A stretch of 64,000 nt of DNA from Albula goreensis (GCA_022829145.1 CM040741.1:52484180-52548179), one strand, 5' to 3'; positions 23,830 to 38,971 are shown, counted from the stretch's first letter. Notes: generated from the letters alone by a model not told the origin. Numbers and translations: made by a program.

Positions 23830-26084
23830 CTGTTGGGACATAGAAAATGGTTACTGTGGAAACTGAGTATGGGTGAGGGAGGGTGAGTGGGTGGTGCGGT
23901 AGTACATGATGAACAGCTTCACCATGTTCATAAATCCAGAGTACAGTAGTATGGTTAGAAATACACTGAAATATACTGAAAACCACTTTGCAGATTCAAT
24001 TTAAATGGGGCTTCACTATAATCCTGTAAGTCTCTGAATAGTTCTGTATATATAGCTAACCATAATTATTTAAAAATAGTAATCAGTGAATATAGCTTAT
24101 CATTGTCTTGTTAGTATAACTTCAGAGTAAATGTTAAATGTTCTGATAGTTTGCATCACAGTTTTGCATATAGTCTTACCTAAAATCAATATCAATATCA
24201 TCAAAATCAAGGAGAAATAGTTTTCGTAATAATAATAATATTTTTTTTTTTGTTAGGAGCAGAAGTCAATTGCTCGATTTTTTCCATTGGCAGAAACAGA
24301 ATTAATCTTTTTTTAATTTCTTTGTTATTCCTTGTTACTGTAAGTCTGGAAAAATTATAGTATGTAATCACTGCATATATTTTATAATGTAATTTGTGAG
24401 AAGCAGGTATAAGTGCTGACTAATTATCAACATCAGGATTACTGCAGTACGGACTGGGGGAATCCAGAAGACCCCAACCAGATATTAATTTGTAGTTATC
24501 CAGCTAAACAATGGAATCATAATTATATAACCAAACATTTTTCCTGTTATATTATACAGTTAGGATTATAGGCTGTCTGAGGTCAAGGCATTTGTAATAT
24601 GAAATATCCCCAGGACACTGCAGTTTGATTTGTATTCATGGGCTGAAATAATACCCTTGGCAGAGATGTTGTCCTTTTGATTTCCTCGGAGACAGATTTT
24701 GAATCGCATAGGGCGAGCGGAGCAGTTTAGCAGATTCGGCTTACACAACAATTGTTACAATTTGAGGGGTGGAGAGGGTGTCAGAATGAAAATGTCACTC
24801 GGAAGCTTGGAGCAGTAGGTTTCTGCATACAATTAAGTCTACTTGCATGAGGCCCACACTTGCTGTGCTGTGGGCGCCAGTGCAATTTGGTTCTCGACAC
24901 CGTTTTAGTTGGAGGCAGGAATAAATAGGATTCAACAGGTCCTCAGTTCAAATGAGGGTTGGGGGATAGTTGGAGAACACGGCACTTTTTTGGGGAACGT
25001 GGAAAAAAATGAATAAATGAATCTGTTAATGTAATGACGCGGGCATGCATTTTCTCCCCTCTGCTGGAGTAGTGATTCAGTGACAGGTGAATCCTTCTCC
25101 CTCTGCCGATTGAAAATAATGTAAGCGTTTTTTAATTACCGCGTTTCCAGGGAATGGCTACAAATGTATGCAAATTGCCCCGTGTCTGGTTTTGCATCAA
25201 CAAATCTCAAGGTAAAGTGGGGCAGATAATGAGGCATATTAAGCCACCACATTAAATGTGTGCATGAATGAAAAAAGACAGAGTAGGCTCCATCAAGAAT
25301 GTTTCTCTCTGATCCCAGTTAAGCTTATCTCTGCAACATTCAGAACGTTTTCCGGGGGGCGCGGCGTTCACTATTCACTCCTCTTGTTCCCTCCCACCAC
25401 CGTTTCAGCTGGATCCATATCAATGAAGGCTTTATTCTAGTTATAATGAGTCTGTTGTGCAGGGATTTTCACCCCTCTAGTAACTGTGTGGTCTGTGGCT
25501 GGGTGAAGTGTAAAATAAAGGATTTTTTTTTTCTTTCTTGTGGCCTAGCAGAGTTTGTTATGTTGTAAGATGACAGTGAATTTCAATCAAGACAGGATAA
25601 TCATTAAATACACAATGCAGTCATCATTTAACTCTTCAGTCATGGGTACACTGTGAAGATACTGGTATTTGAGATACTGATTAAATTCAATTCATATTAT
25701 GAGACTTAAAAAATAAATTATGTGGAAATTTCTCTCTAAAGGGTCATCAGAAAGGGAAAGTTAAGGTGCTCCACTGTGGTTAAGTAACTAAGTTGTATAC
25801 AGCTACCATTTAATCACATGTTGTCCCATTTTATTTTCCATAAAAATGGTGCATTACAGTTTTTAAAAGACTGTGGTGACTTGCAGTCTGTGGGATCAAT
25901 GCAGCCTCACAGATGAGATGCTAAAATGCTGGTATTTCTGTAGTGAAAAAGCCTTCTGTTAGCCTGTTTATATGTATTCTAGATGCCCTCCAGAGTTTAA
26001 GTAACAAAACACACATTCTTATAAAGCACACATATTCATGGCAATTTGCAGTAAACAGCTTACATTTCACATTGTTTTCAGTTA

Positions 26085-26190
26085 TTCATTGGGATATTTA
26101 ATGCAACAATTCAGGTTAATTGCCTCCCTCAGGGGTATGGGAACAATGTCACATTACCACTGCTTGGTAACAAAACCGCTTCCTATACCG
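26085..26190 (-). mobile_element. SINE-like relic, minus orientation, partial
   Basis: CATTGGGATATTTAATGCAA followed by CAATTCAGGTTAATTGCC and CCCTCAGGGGTATGGGAACA resembles the same internal block as the neighbouring copy at 26330-26455. Only the middle part is recognisable. Confidence 0.4.
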
Positions 26191-26329
26191 CTCTGGCAAA
26201 CCATATCCCTGTCACAATCCATCCGAGTGGTAGGGCAGTCATTATTGCAGCCATAATTTTTATCATCCTGTATTTATCCATGATTATTTAGCTATTATGT
26301 AGTGAGACTGAGAACAGATTACATGTCAT

Positions 26330-26455
26330 ATATTATCCACTTATACAGTTGGACCTCTATGGAGGCAATTCCGCATAAGTGCCTATCTCAAGGTTGCAGC
26401 TGGTCATCTGGGAATCAACCATACAACCTTCCGGTTAAAAGCCTGGGCCCACGAC
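26330..26455 (-). mobile_element. SINE-like relic, minus orientation
   Basis: The stretch ATCCACTTATACAGTTGGAC, then GGAGGCAATTCCGCATAAG, TATCTCAAGG, TCTGGGAATCAACC and ACAACCTTCCGGTTAAAAGC follows the order of the inverted teleost SINE family also present near 52.3 kb. The head end fades out after GCCTGGGCCC. Borders are approximate. Confidence 0.5.
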
Positions 26456-29400
26456 AAATACTGGCACACCCAAGAGAAACCGAGAGGGACAAATCCAATT
26501 TATGGAGGTCTGAATATCTTGCCTTATGTACTGATTCATTTTGAAGTACCCCTCTTTCACTGCCCTAACCCAGGAAACACAGTTTCGGCGATTAGCTCGG
26601 CGACATATGCAGAAGCCATATGTATTTTTGGTCCATATGCCCGGATTAGCAGGCACGGCAGATGGAACCTGCGATATGATTCACTGCTTCATTCCTCAGC
26701 TCAAAGCCCAGCTTAATGACCTCTCAGTGGATCTGCGTGGATAACTAATAGCTCTGCCAGTGCGATCTGAGCAAGTAGGACAGGAGTGATTATGGTGTGG
26801 GGCGAGTATTGGAGAGGAGGTGGTAAAGTGGAGAGGTTGCAAATGATACAGTGGAGAGGAGCCAGTAAACAGTCCCATTAGATTTATTTAATAACGTCTG
26901 AATGCTTAACCTCAGCCAAAATTGTACACCAGACCCTGAATAAAGAGTCCATCACAAGATACAAATCCAAGCATAATTCATGGGAGTTATGTAACTTAGT
27001 TTGAGTGCATAGCATGAGGATTTTACAAAGCTACAGCACGTAATACTCAGTATTAATGATTAAGCAACTGGAACATTTTTTACAGTTATAATAGCTATAC
27101 TGCTTTTTAGATATAGCTTTAGTTGGTGTATTTTGATATCACTTCAAAGGATCCATACAATTTAGTGTTTCAAACAATGTCCATTCTCCATGCATTTATA
27201 TCTCAGGGATTCTGCAGTTGTTCCTCAGTAAAATAGGTATTTTTTTAGCAGGGAAAAAAGATACAACTTTGGAAAAACAGTTGTGTTTAACTCAGGATAA
27301 ATGAGGTAAGGCTGTAACTACTGTACCGCCCATGCTAAACTGTTCCACATGGATTTGTAGGCGGAATATTTAAACAATTCCACAATTCATAGAAAGCTTT
27401 GATTTGTACACTGCTTTATAATGCCAAAGGAGACACTTAAATTATTAAAACATGCCAGCTTTGAGATGTTTTATTGTAATTATCATTGCATTTTAATAGC
27501 ATCTCAGAGGGTAGTCTGTTCTATAATGTGAATTAAAGGCCGTTTCCATACTCTCCTATTCTAGGCACAGTAGCACAATAGGAGGGCATGGACAGGAACC
27601 CCATGATTGCACCCTGTACAATTAACTACCGTCCCTACACACATAAATGTCACTGGGCATTAGACTGTAATTAAACCCCCAAGCACTACATTCAGATGGG
27701 ATGCTAGACATGCAAGACTAATACCAGGAGCTAAGAGCAAGAACCATCAGGATAATGATATATTTAGTTCCTTCAATTCCCTGTAAACATGATGGTAAAT
27801 TTTGCATATGAGTGTCATCTGAATCACAGCTTGGCACCATGGAAACATCATGGCCTAAGTGGGTTTTATGGAGCCCTACATTTGCTTACGTATTGTAGTA
27901 GGCACTATAGTTTATATTGTTTATACTTTCAAACATTGACCTTGACCTTCATGACTGGTTACTATAGTTACATAATTTAAATATAGACATATATAAAACT
28001 CCAAGCTCAATAGCCCACACAGAGTGAGAATGTATAGCTCATCTGAAGGCAAGACAAGAATGCACATTTTGTACATGTTTTGTAAATGATGTGCAATGCC
28101 TATCTGGCATTCTGTTGGCTTTCAGGTCAATTTTCTCTCAAACAGTATCAGGACCACAACTTGTATGCCTGATTCTCAAAAGCATTTTTTTTTTTGAAAA
28201 ATACTGAAGCAAAAGTTATTTCCCTTTAGAGTAATGAAATGTATAGGTGTTGAGTTGTTTAGGGGAGCAAACACTGTTTCTGTTTCAAATTTCCTTTTTG
28301 TTATGAATTCTAAGTGTTTCGGTGTTATTAGATTCCAAAGGTAGACACCTCTGTGGGATTGTGAAAGCCTGTTTTTATGTTAGAAGAGCGTCTTTGCAAT
28401 GTGACGGCTCTTATAAAACCTGTGCAGAGAATCATACGCCACACTGCAATGGCCTTGATTCAATCAACCCCTATTCTCCATTTAACCAACAATTCAATGT
28501 CTAATTTTTTCACAGACAATATGAACAGTTCTGAAATAATAAAAGTGAACATGCCAAAGTGTATGTGTTCAATCTGGGAATAAAATAAACATTTACAACT
28601 AAAAGAAAATCAGAAATAAGAAAGATTGTTGATTGACAGATTAAGGTCTGTCATAGCACTTTATTCACCTTGAACTCCTTTTAAAAGTATTTTCACATGT
28701 GTGCACATTTTAATTTAACATGCAGGCATTAGGAAAGAAACTGTAAGAGGAAAACTGCCTTGAATGTATCCCTTTTTCCTTCCTTTTTTATTCAGCAGGG
28801 TTTAATCCGGCAGTAATCAAGGCAGGCCTTATGAGACGAGACATTAATTAAACGCTTCAGGTTGTCTTGCCGGTGAAATGTCAACATTGCCTAAGACCAT
28901 GGGGGGCAGTCCTCCCTTGACCACTTCCAACTGTGTGTAAGTCCCAGAAACAGCAAGGCAGCAATGCTTGGCTGAAATACTTGTGCTTCTCATTCTGTTA
29001 AGCCTTTTAGCAGCAGCTCAAAAAACAGGCTACATTTTCATGTGGAAATCTGCTATCATTACACATATTATTTACAAATTAGAATAGGGATTATCTGAAA
29101 TTAGAATTTCTGAACCAATAAGACATAAACCGACCTCTACTCACTCACTGATGATTTTAGATGAAAGCTTTTATAAGGGACAAACGGAAAAAAGTCAGAG
29201 TATATCACTAAAAGTGTGTTCTTTTGCAAGCCTGCAGAGATTCTACATATATTCTCAAGACATCCTGCGTGCTGTTCATCTGTGGTGCATCTTCTGAGGC
29301 AATCACATTAAAAGCTGCTCTACAAAGCCGTGCGCTGAGGGAAAGCGACAGGCGCATGTCTGTGTTTGGATAATCCATGGGACCGAACGGGCGGCTCTCT

Positions 29401-30300
29401 GTGGTTTTCTGTCAGCTCTGCCTTTCACAAAAAAAGAAGGGGAGACGACAACAAAGGCCCCAGTTTGATATATTGTGAAACCGGATGCCTACAGTATCCC
29501 TGCTTACTTGGAATTACGATATTTCATTACGCAGGTTGCTTTGTCTGCTTCTACCACTGAAGTCTTGTATCAAGATGAGGGAAGCTTTTTTGCCATGAAT
29601 CATGCCGGAAACCTTTCAATAGACAATTTAGTGATAGGTCTAGCGTGGGGACAACTTATAATCAAATGTGTGACGTGTCTGTTGCAGCAGAGTTTACTGA
29701 GCCTTTATATCTGATACTGCAGCATTCATTTCATATCGTGGTATCATGGTAGTTATGGCTGAATCTAACTTCTGTATTGATTAAATTACTTCAGCATAGA
29801 TATCAGTTCCCATGCATAACAAGCATAAAAATCACTATCAATATTTAATTGAATTCTTGATAAGGCTTGTAATTTTCTCTTGGTGTTTACCTCACTGTTC
29901 AACATTCAGGACAGCACAGCCACATGAAAATACATTTTATACGACTTTAAGTTATAACTGTGTGTCCACACACATAACAATAAGCAGTATTGCCAACAAA
30001 TTAAGAAAGGAATATTGTATGCAAAGGAGATTTTCTTGCCTTTTTCATTATCCTTTAGACTGTTTCTAAGGAGTATGTAATTTTACTGAATTCTGCAAAA
30101 CACAAAGGAGTTCCTTAACCTGAGTATTATTAATGTCTCACTGATGAAAACATCATTAAGTGCAGTAATCGGCTTGGCACATTTATTATATTCAGGGATC
30201 AGTACAGCAGGACTTGTGGTTACTATTCAAAAGCAAACTTGTGATGATAATTATATGTCTCATTGGGTTTTCTTAGTGATGGTTCTCAAAGTTATAGGTA

Positions 30301-30302
<2 letters not shown>

Positions 30303-30337
<35 letters not shown>
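30303..30337. repeat. (AC)17 microsatellite
   Basis: A perfect AC dinucleotide run followed by further CA-rich sequence. Confidence 0.97.
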
Positions 30338-30340
<3 letters not shown>

Positions 30341-33300
30341 GCTCACACACAAATATACATATGGGCCTACCATTTTACACATACATTGCTAATCTAAGAG
30401 AGCTAACACTATTAAATGGGGCAAAAAGACTGCAATTAACCTATAAAAAGTTATTTACTTTTTAGACTCATTTCTTCATGAGCATTACTTTTGAGTATTT
30501 TCAAATGACAGATGTACAGCAGTTTCCAAAATATTATGTGCCAATTATACTCATACACACCGCCTAATGGTGAAGACTGTCACATGCAGACATAATCCTG
30601 ACCACAGTGACATTGAACTCCAGGATTGATATGCTCAGTCAGGACAGGTTTGCTGAAGCTGAATTGTGGCACAGCAAGACTGCCCAGCAGTTCCTACTGT
30701 ACAGGAACACTGTGATGAGCACAAACATACAAACAGAAACACATGCATGCAATGAACATACATGCGCACACATAAACAGAAGTATATTGCATGTGTGTTC
30801 CAAATGAAATTCAGACCTGTAGCTGCACCACACTACCTCCCCTGTACAGCCTCTTCCCAAAACCGTGACCCTGTGCACTCTTTCCTGCTTGCAACATCTG
30901 CCCCCAACATTTAACCCCACTCAGCCATGCACTCCTGCACCTGAGTCTGAAGAAACGCACTGTAATCTGGTGTTTCCACATTCATTTCCCAACCAAAGCA
31001 AAGTCATAAATCAAGCAAGCAGAGATTCAATTGGTTTCCTGGAAGATTTCGAACCACCATGGCCTTTAAACATGCTACAATACCAATCATAAACAGAGCA
31101 TTTTTTGGAAAAGGGCCATTCTAAAATCAATGCATCTCATTTTCAGGACTAGGGCAGTATAAGATTAAATCTATGCATTTAAAATCCCAAATAGGGGAAT
31201 GTATATTTTAACATATGTAAAAATGTCAAGCAGACATGCATGTTATTTTTTTAATACATTGGATTTTTTATAGTTCAATGACCTTTTACCACAGAGATGT
31301 GGTAGAGAAAATGAGGGAAAATATTGGTAAGTGAAATAAGTAATATTCGCTACTGCTAAAATATCAGCACCATAAAATGGACAGAGGGTAATGTATTAAT
31401 CTTGGTATATATTCAGTGCTTCTATACAGCAAACCTTAATCATCATAAATAAACTATACATCACTGAATACTTTGGCCTATTCACTTAAAATCAGTCATG
31501 AAACTCATTTACCCTGGGACCTAGAATGGACAAACAGTTTAATCCAAATGGCCTTTCAGAGCTTCACTGCTGAGTCAGATGTTGGTAAGTCAATAACAAG
31601 CAGATATAAAATCATAATGTAATCTTGGCACTCCCTTGTCTAGAGGAGAAAATGTTAAAAAAAAAAACTTTTTGCGTGTTTTCTTAATGACGGGGACTTT
31701 GAAATAGAGGTATTACATCTTACTTACATACTTCACTTGAATCTGAGAGTATGACTCACTTTGTTCATTCTTTATTCTAGTCATAATGAATGTAGAGTCA
31801 TTTTCTAGCTTTTTGCTAATGATAAACATTGCACATAAAATATAGCTATAAATCTTATGACACTAATGTTTAAGATTGATGTCAGAATTGGGCTAATGCT
31901 CTGCCTCAAATTTCTAGCTTGTTGCAGATAGGATATACATTATATGAATGACTTCAGGTCTGACAATAACAAATAATTCAATTTTTATTAATGTGGCTTA
32001 AGTATGTCTTCCTGGTACACATTTAGTTTTATGTCTGCTGTACTATGAATTCATTATTACTTAAAGGTCATATATTGCTGCACTAGTACACAATATTGAA
32101 CTGAATCTCTGTGTTGTCTTTATTGTTTTTCATTATGTATTTATTTATTTATTTTGGAGACTTGATACCTCAGTACAATACTACCTGCAGATACTCCCTA
32201 CAATTCTTAATTCTTCTAAAAAAAAAATAAGGAGAAAAAAAAAAAAGCGTTGTCAACTGGTGGAAAGTTGAATTTTGAAATATCAACTCATTCATCCAAG
32301 ATGCTTCTTGTGAAAACATTTGTCAACTAAAAAACAAAACTTAGTGTTGTCCCAGCTAAATACAATTTTTAACACAATGCCAAATGCCATTTATTGAGGA
32401 AAAAAAACGTTGTCTCTATGGAGACATGGCTTTTTTACTGAAAGCAGCGTATCAGAGAAGGTCAATGTTTGTGACAAGTACTTATTCTGCTTCTCACATC
32501 AGTCCACCAAACCCATGTCCTAAAAGCAGTGAGATTTTTGACCCAGGTTATTGAACAAACAGATGCCATAAAAAGAGATTTCAAGACATATATAAAACAA
32601 AGGCTACCTGATTACATTACTATTTAAACTTCTGTAAGTTCTATGGAGTTGGACTGGAGATGATGGTACGTCTTTTCTTTTGAACAGTAGCATCTCTGTA
32701 CATGGGACATAAGGGGAAGTGGATGAAGACTGCGGAGTCCATCTGTCCAGACTGGTGGAAGCAGCCCTAGTGCCTTTGACAGCAGAGGAAGATGACAGAA
32801 CTCAGTGTGTCATCATCTGGACGTTCCACCACAGACAGTGACATTACAGCACATTCACTGATGCAGCCAAGAGCACTGACCGAACTGTTACTCTCATTAA
32901 TATATTATAAGTGTGTTAGTATGCAGAATGCCAGAGTGTCAAGATCGAGAAATCCCAAGAGTGTAACCAAAAATTGTACTCCAATCTGATCAGATCACTG
33001 TCAAAAACACCACCGTATCTCAAGGTACTTTAGAGATAATTTACAGGTAGCAACTGCACAATTAACTGTTTCCTAAAGCATGAATACCCGTAATATAATA
33101 AACCTCACCTGTTTCTCATCTGTTTCTCTCATGCTCCCTCCTCCTCATCTGTATCTCTCCCTTCTATTCCTCAGCTGCCATTCTGCCCTAGTCTGTACCA
33201 GACAATGTTACATATTCCTATTATATGTTTCCTTCTGCACATATTTTTAAAAATAACATCACACATGAATGACATATTTAACTTTTGAGTTTGGGGCACA

Positions 33301-34275
33301 TGGAAACATATATGTTATTTTTATGTTTTATTTGCTCCTATTACAATGACATCAATAATAACAACCTTTCTGAGATGCAAGTCAAACACTGCATTTTCAT
33401 GTAAGAGTGGTCTTATGTGATAGAATAATTGTTGTAATACCAATAATTTTACATTGGGAGGAGACGAAGAGGATCTGACTGCAAAGCAATGACTTCACTT
33501 CAGTTCATTCACCAGCTGGTACCTGGTGCTGATCATTCCTGCCCCCAAGCACAGATTCAGGATCAGTTGAATCTCTCTTTCACATATGCTCTTGGTTTTG
33601 AGAAGCTGATTTAGGATGAGCTTTGGGGATGAACGTTTTAGACAAGTGAGACCAAAACTGTTTTTCCATGTACAGATATTGGGAGGGTTACCCACTTAAA
33701 AGGTAAATTATAAAAGGTATTTTTTTTTATCTTTAAGCTATTTCTTTTCTACTGGAATTGAATACATTTACCATGTCTGATAAAGAAGTACATTTTGCTG
33801 ACGCAATAGTAAGTGTTTCTTAAAGTTTAATTCTGCTTTTCAATCAGAACTCGTGAAAATCTGACAAATTTTGACCATCATTTAGTTTGGATGTATATTT
33901 GACAAATTTCAACTATTTATATTTGTATGAATCAAATATGACAGAAATCATTCCAAATGTAATTAATCTTACAGTGCATGACAGTGACTAAAATAAAGAT
34001 GCTGGCATGACTAAAATGCAGCAAATCTCATACACATTTTAGTCATATTACTAAACGTGTCTAAATCGGAATAGTGGCAGAGGTAAAATTAACAGTAGTG
34101 TGTTAAGTTTATCTCTTTAACAACATTCTTCTGCAGTGATGTCAGAACGTCTTTGGGGAGAGAAGTCCCTTCCCACATGGTAAATTTAGTCAGTGCTTAA
34201 CCCTGACAGTCTTTCCATCTCCAATTCTCAACTAATTACTAGCTCTCCCCTGCAGTAATTAACTAATCTCTCAGT

Positions 34276-34301
34276 GGGCGTAAGGGGAGGGGGAGCGGGG
34301 G
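34276..34301 (+). promoter_or_regulatory. G-quadruplex-type motif
   Basis: GGG, GGGG, GGGGG and GGGGG runs with spacers of five, one and three bases on the plus strand, within the 24-kb intron. Confidence 0.4.
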
Positions 34302-36576
34302 TGATTATTGGAGGATTTAAAAAGGGTGTGGCATAATTTTTTCTCTGGCTCTGCATTGTGATTGGCAGACTTCATCTAACCTGCAAGAAGACACTGGGAA
34401 TGCAGCTAATTTTTGTCTGTGTTTGAAGTTCAATAAAGCACAACCAAAATGGCCCATGTTCAGACATGGCTACCCTTCAGCTGTGAGAGCTGTCAGCAGA
34501 AGCCTTGCTCATGCCACGTACTGTAGCTACTATTTCCTGCCTGTGGTGCACTCTGAGGCAGGAGGGGGACTCGAGGGATGGGATGTCAGTTTATTTTTTT
34601 GTTTTTAATTCCAGATCACCTTGGATTCCATCTCACCTTGTGCCTGACCTTTCCCCCTCCCCCTGCCTGACCACCTGCCTGCCAGTGCCACTGCTGCAGA
34701 GAGCCCCCTGGGTCCCCATCCACCCTCACCTTCCAACCACCCATCACCATGGCCGCCCCTAAATAAAACATTCTCCTAGCCTGTCGTGCTCCCTGTCATA
34801 AACCCACAGAGTGCATCCAAACAATCCATCGCAGCTCAAACAGACTCTCTAAACAATGATAAATCCAACAAAAGTCTTCTTCATCTCTGATGTGGTGGAA
34901 CATGCCAATATTGTCTCACCATGTACATGGCTCCACTCTCTGAGAGGACAAATTAATATATCCAGTGAATATTATAACATATAAAACCATTAGCTAAATC
35001 ATCATCTTCTCCTAACTGTAGCTCACTGTTAAATATAATTGTATAGTTTCAAGTATAGTATATGTGTTTAGCAATCACCAAAATTAAGTTAAGAAAAAAA
35101 TAAATAAGCTTGTGAATTGCACAATTTGTAGCAGGTTACCTGTAGAATTGTTAATGTGTGCTTTGTGCAAAGCATATTGTGATCAAATAAACAAGCTTGT
35201 CTTTTATCTTTATGACCCAGTCCACACTGTGGAGCACTTTTTGTTTACTACAAGCTTCACTTCTATCTTTTGTCATTTAATTGTATTTATAAATTAGTGT
35301 TAAGGACAATTATTGCTTCAATGCAAATGAAGATGAAGATGTGGTTAATAAGTTGGGCATTTTGCACCAACTTAACTAAATCAAACTAGTCTGTACACTG
35401 CAGGAGAGACGTAAAAAAAAACTGTGTTGCACAACCAAAAGGGAAAATTTGAGAAACACAGGCCCAAGAAAATATGAAGATGATATTAGAATCCAAACAC
35501 AACTGCAGCCACTAAACACAGGCTCAAGCAAAGAGGATTAACACCATGCAAATTAGACAGCGCGTGGAAGCTGCATACTAATGCACAATCAGGTAATTTT
35601 CATAAATTAATTAGAGTCGGGCTGATTAAGCTGATGAAGCAATGTGAAATTATTTAGGTCCATAATTTGCATATGTTGCAAACAAATGGCTCTGGGATTC
35701 ACATTGCGCATATACACGTATTGCTGTTATTCTTTCTGACGCCACACTTCGTCCACATGAAAAGAGGTCACCACAGAGGCTAATGTGGCCTACAGAAAGG
35801 CGTGCCCTCATGCCCGTGTAACGGTGGCAGCTAAATGTTAATGTATTTATACCTGAATGGCGCAGGTGGTTATATAGCACTCATGGGGTAGCAGTAGCAT
35901 GCAGTGCAACCCACAGAACTGGCACTCTGCAGCAAGGTTTAGGGCTCCATGGCATCATTCACACTTTATTGCTGAAATAAAATAGAAACCAACAAAGCTG
36001 ATGAAAAAAAAGCAGAGGGAGGAATATCAAAGCTTTTCAAAATGGGTCTGTGAAATGTGTTGTCTGGCATCACAACAAAAAATGGCAAAACTTACATAAG
36101 AACTGTCTTTACTTGTCTTTATTTCTGAGAGGAAAGAGTACAATGAAGAAACAGAGGACAACTAGCTGTAGAAAACCGTACATAAAATAACAGTAAAAAT
36201 GTATTTTACAAAGAGAAAGGGAGAAAAGACAAATTCAACATGGCTACCAGCTGCCACCTGATAACATTCTTCCCAAAAAAGCTGAGAGGGCCAATTTCAC
36301 ATACAAAACAGCTAAAGAAATTGAAGAACAACCATCACAACAGGGAGCCTGTGTAACAGCTAAGAGCTGGAATGATAAGTATACTGAACCACAGAAAATG
36401 AGACGATTCATAATTAACCATTTCTAATGCTCCACTGATTTGATCCTTTTCTTTCCATACAAAACCAGTAACTCACTGACCTTGTGTAATATACAAGCCT
36501 GCTGGTGTGCGATCTGCCAGGTGTTTGAAATGAGAACAAAGATAATTGTACTGCTTGTGCATGCACACGCATGCAA

Positions 36577-36604
36577 GCACGCGCGCGCACACACACACAC
36601 GCAT
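36577..36604. repeat. Alternating (CG)n-(CA)n tract
   Basis: A short perfect alternating purine/pyrimidine tract that starts as GC repeats and becomes AC repeats. Such composition favours Z-DNA. Confidence 0.9.
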
Positions 36605-38647
36605 CTAATAAACACCCACATATGGGATACAGGTGCAAAGCCTGATTGTGTTTGTGGGTGTGTCTCATCACTCCAATGCATCAACAATGCCAACCAGCAT
36701 GCGTGTCCTCCAAAGCAATAATTTCTTTTAACTTTTCATTTTGCTCTCTGCTAACTGAGCTGTGTAATTGTTGCAATGGAGATCACTTTATGTGCTGTTG
36801 TTGCAGGCGAGCTATATGCTCCCAACAGACCAGAGGAGTCACGATGGAAACAAAAATCCTCCCTCAAAGGGCGACATTATTCCTAATTTTGCACTGCCCT
36901 GCAGGTTAATGGTACAGGGAGGATCTGACCGTGGATTAAATATCCTCATTGAGAGCCAATGCTTCAGCAGGGCAATCCATCTGACAATCAAAAGAAACTT
37001 CTCTTTTGATAAACCGGCAGCAGGTTCCCTGAGGCTGCCAAAGCAGTCTGCATTCACCTCTGTCACAACAATAATGACCTCTATCTTTTCACACAGCACA
37101 CAATAAAATGTTATGTGTCCATGATGGTTTGAGCTATTGTTCAAGATTAAAAAAAAAACAACAAATGAATATTGTATGGTTACACATATTAATCTATAGT
37201 GTCGGCTATTACATAACACAATAGAATTATGCACATTGTTGTTGAAAGATTCACATTCAAGGTTTCCATTGTGAAGCTCGGAAGTGGGGAATTCACCCAC
37301 TCTGGGATGTTTTATTTATCTAGATCTTTATAAACCATATCAGGTCTGAGTCAGTATAGATTTTCAGTTTGCAATAAATCTCCATACAAAAGAGTCCACT
37401 CTGAGGCCTCTGCAGCTTCACAGAGTCCCTGACCAATGAGGGCCACGCAAAAGGATTTCATAAACATTTTCATTCTGAATAATGTCCTCCCCCTCTGTTT
37501 GATTACAGTAAAATGCTTATTCAGTCTTTAAAATCGCATTAATGAGGGGATTTGCATTTATATTGGATTTTTCCCTTACTCCCTTCCATCCACATAAGAG
37601 CTAGAGATGGGGCTCCAGAACAATGACAACAGAAATAACCTGGATCATCTGAAACAGGGCAAGGCCCCAGTACAGAGCGCTGAATCAGTGAGAGGGGCAC
37701 GGCTGCAGAACAGGACACTTATCATCTCGAGTCATGTGGATCTCAGCCCACGTTCAGCCATGGTCCAGCTATCAAGATGGTGGCTGAAGCCAGAAGTGTC
37801 TTAAGTGTCAAATACAATTGGTTCAATCAGACCTTTACTCCTGTACACCTAATATTGGCATTATCATGAACAGTACACAGATAGTACAATGAGAGGGACA
37901 CTGTGCTCAGCATGGGTTGCCCAGATAGCCCAGAGAATCGATACCTGAGATAGACACCATGACAGACAGTGATTAGTTGCTGTGACTGTGAACAACTGCT
38001 CGCTTAATCAGCATACGTACACTTATTGAAGGGATATACTCATTTAGTCTAGTAACTGGTCCAACAGCATGTCTCTTTGACCAGACAATAAGGCTTTAAC
38101 CGCCATTGTTGAACTGGATGGAAAAGCATTATACTCCTGGTAATCTCTCCTGATCATAAGGTCCTAGTCATGTTTTGTTTTTCATCTAATCTGATTCAAC
38201 CTGCCAGTCTCTAAATTACTCTGACGATCAAGTCCTCTGGGAAATTTCCAAAGCTGTTTGCTCTTCAATGTCATCATGCTGGCTTTTTAAGAGGGTGTTT
38301 TTTGTGTGCATAAAGACAGAGAGGGGAAAGTGCAGATGGGATTTTGTCACGGGCAAAAATATCACATCAACAAAGTGCATTGTATTTTTCCTTTTCCATT
38401 TTGGATTGCACATCCCTCTCACATCAGTGCAATGCCACCCACTTCTATGTAGGGGGAGAAATGTGTATACACTCTCCCAACACACTATCGAGTATTCCAC
38501 AGCACAATCTGTGTATGTACTAGCCATGAGAGAAGGAGGCATTATGGTATCTAAAATTGGACAAGCTATCATATGTTACCAATTTTTGAACATGACACTG
38601 ATTGACAGAGAATCCTTGAGCCATCCTTTTGGGGTGTCATTATTCAT

Positions 38648-38696
38648 TATTCTCTTAAAGTAACACATCATTTGTCTCTGCTGCTTTAAGAGAATA
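38648..38696. repeat. Perfect 13-bp inverted repeat, 23-nt loop
   Basis: TATTCTCTTAAAG (38648-38660) pairs perfectly with CTTTAAGAGAATA (38684-38696). The stem is too short for a typical microRNA precursor. Confidence 0.9.
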
Positions 38697-38971
38697 TGTG
38701 TGATTGAGAAACTCATGCTGTTGAGTGAGAAACTAAAAAAAAAAAATACATGATTAGATCTGAATTATATCTGAGTTGGGGTAATGGAACAGCAACCTGC
38801 AGTCTGATGCAAAATTTATTATAAATCTGCAGAATTACATGACATGTTTGTACTGTAATGCTGATGCACAGAGTTCATGATGCTACATTAATTGAGATCC
38901 ATCACACTATGAAACAACATTCTGGAATGAAAAAAATGAGGCTGACAGCAAATCGAATACAAAAAGGATAA

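Noticed and set aside
36839-37300. 153-codon open frame on the minus strand
   Set aside because: No known domain or coding-like bias, and it runs through AT-rich intron.
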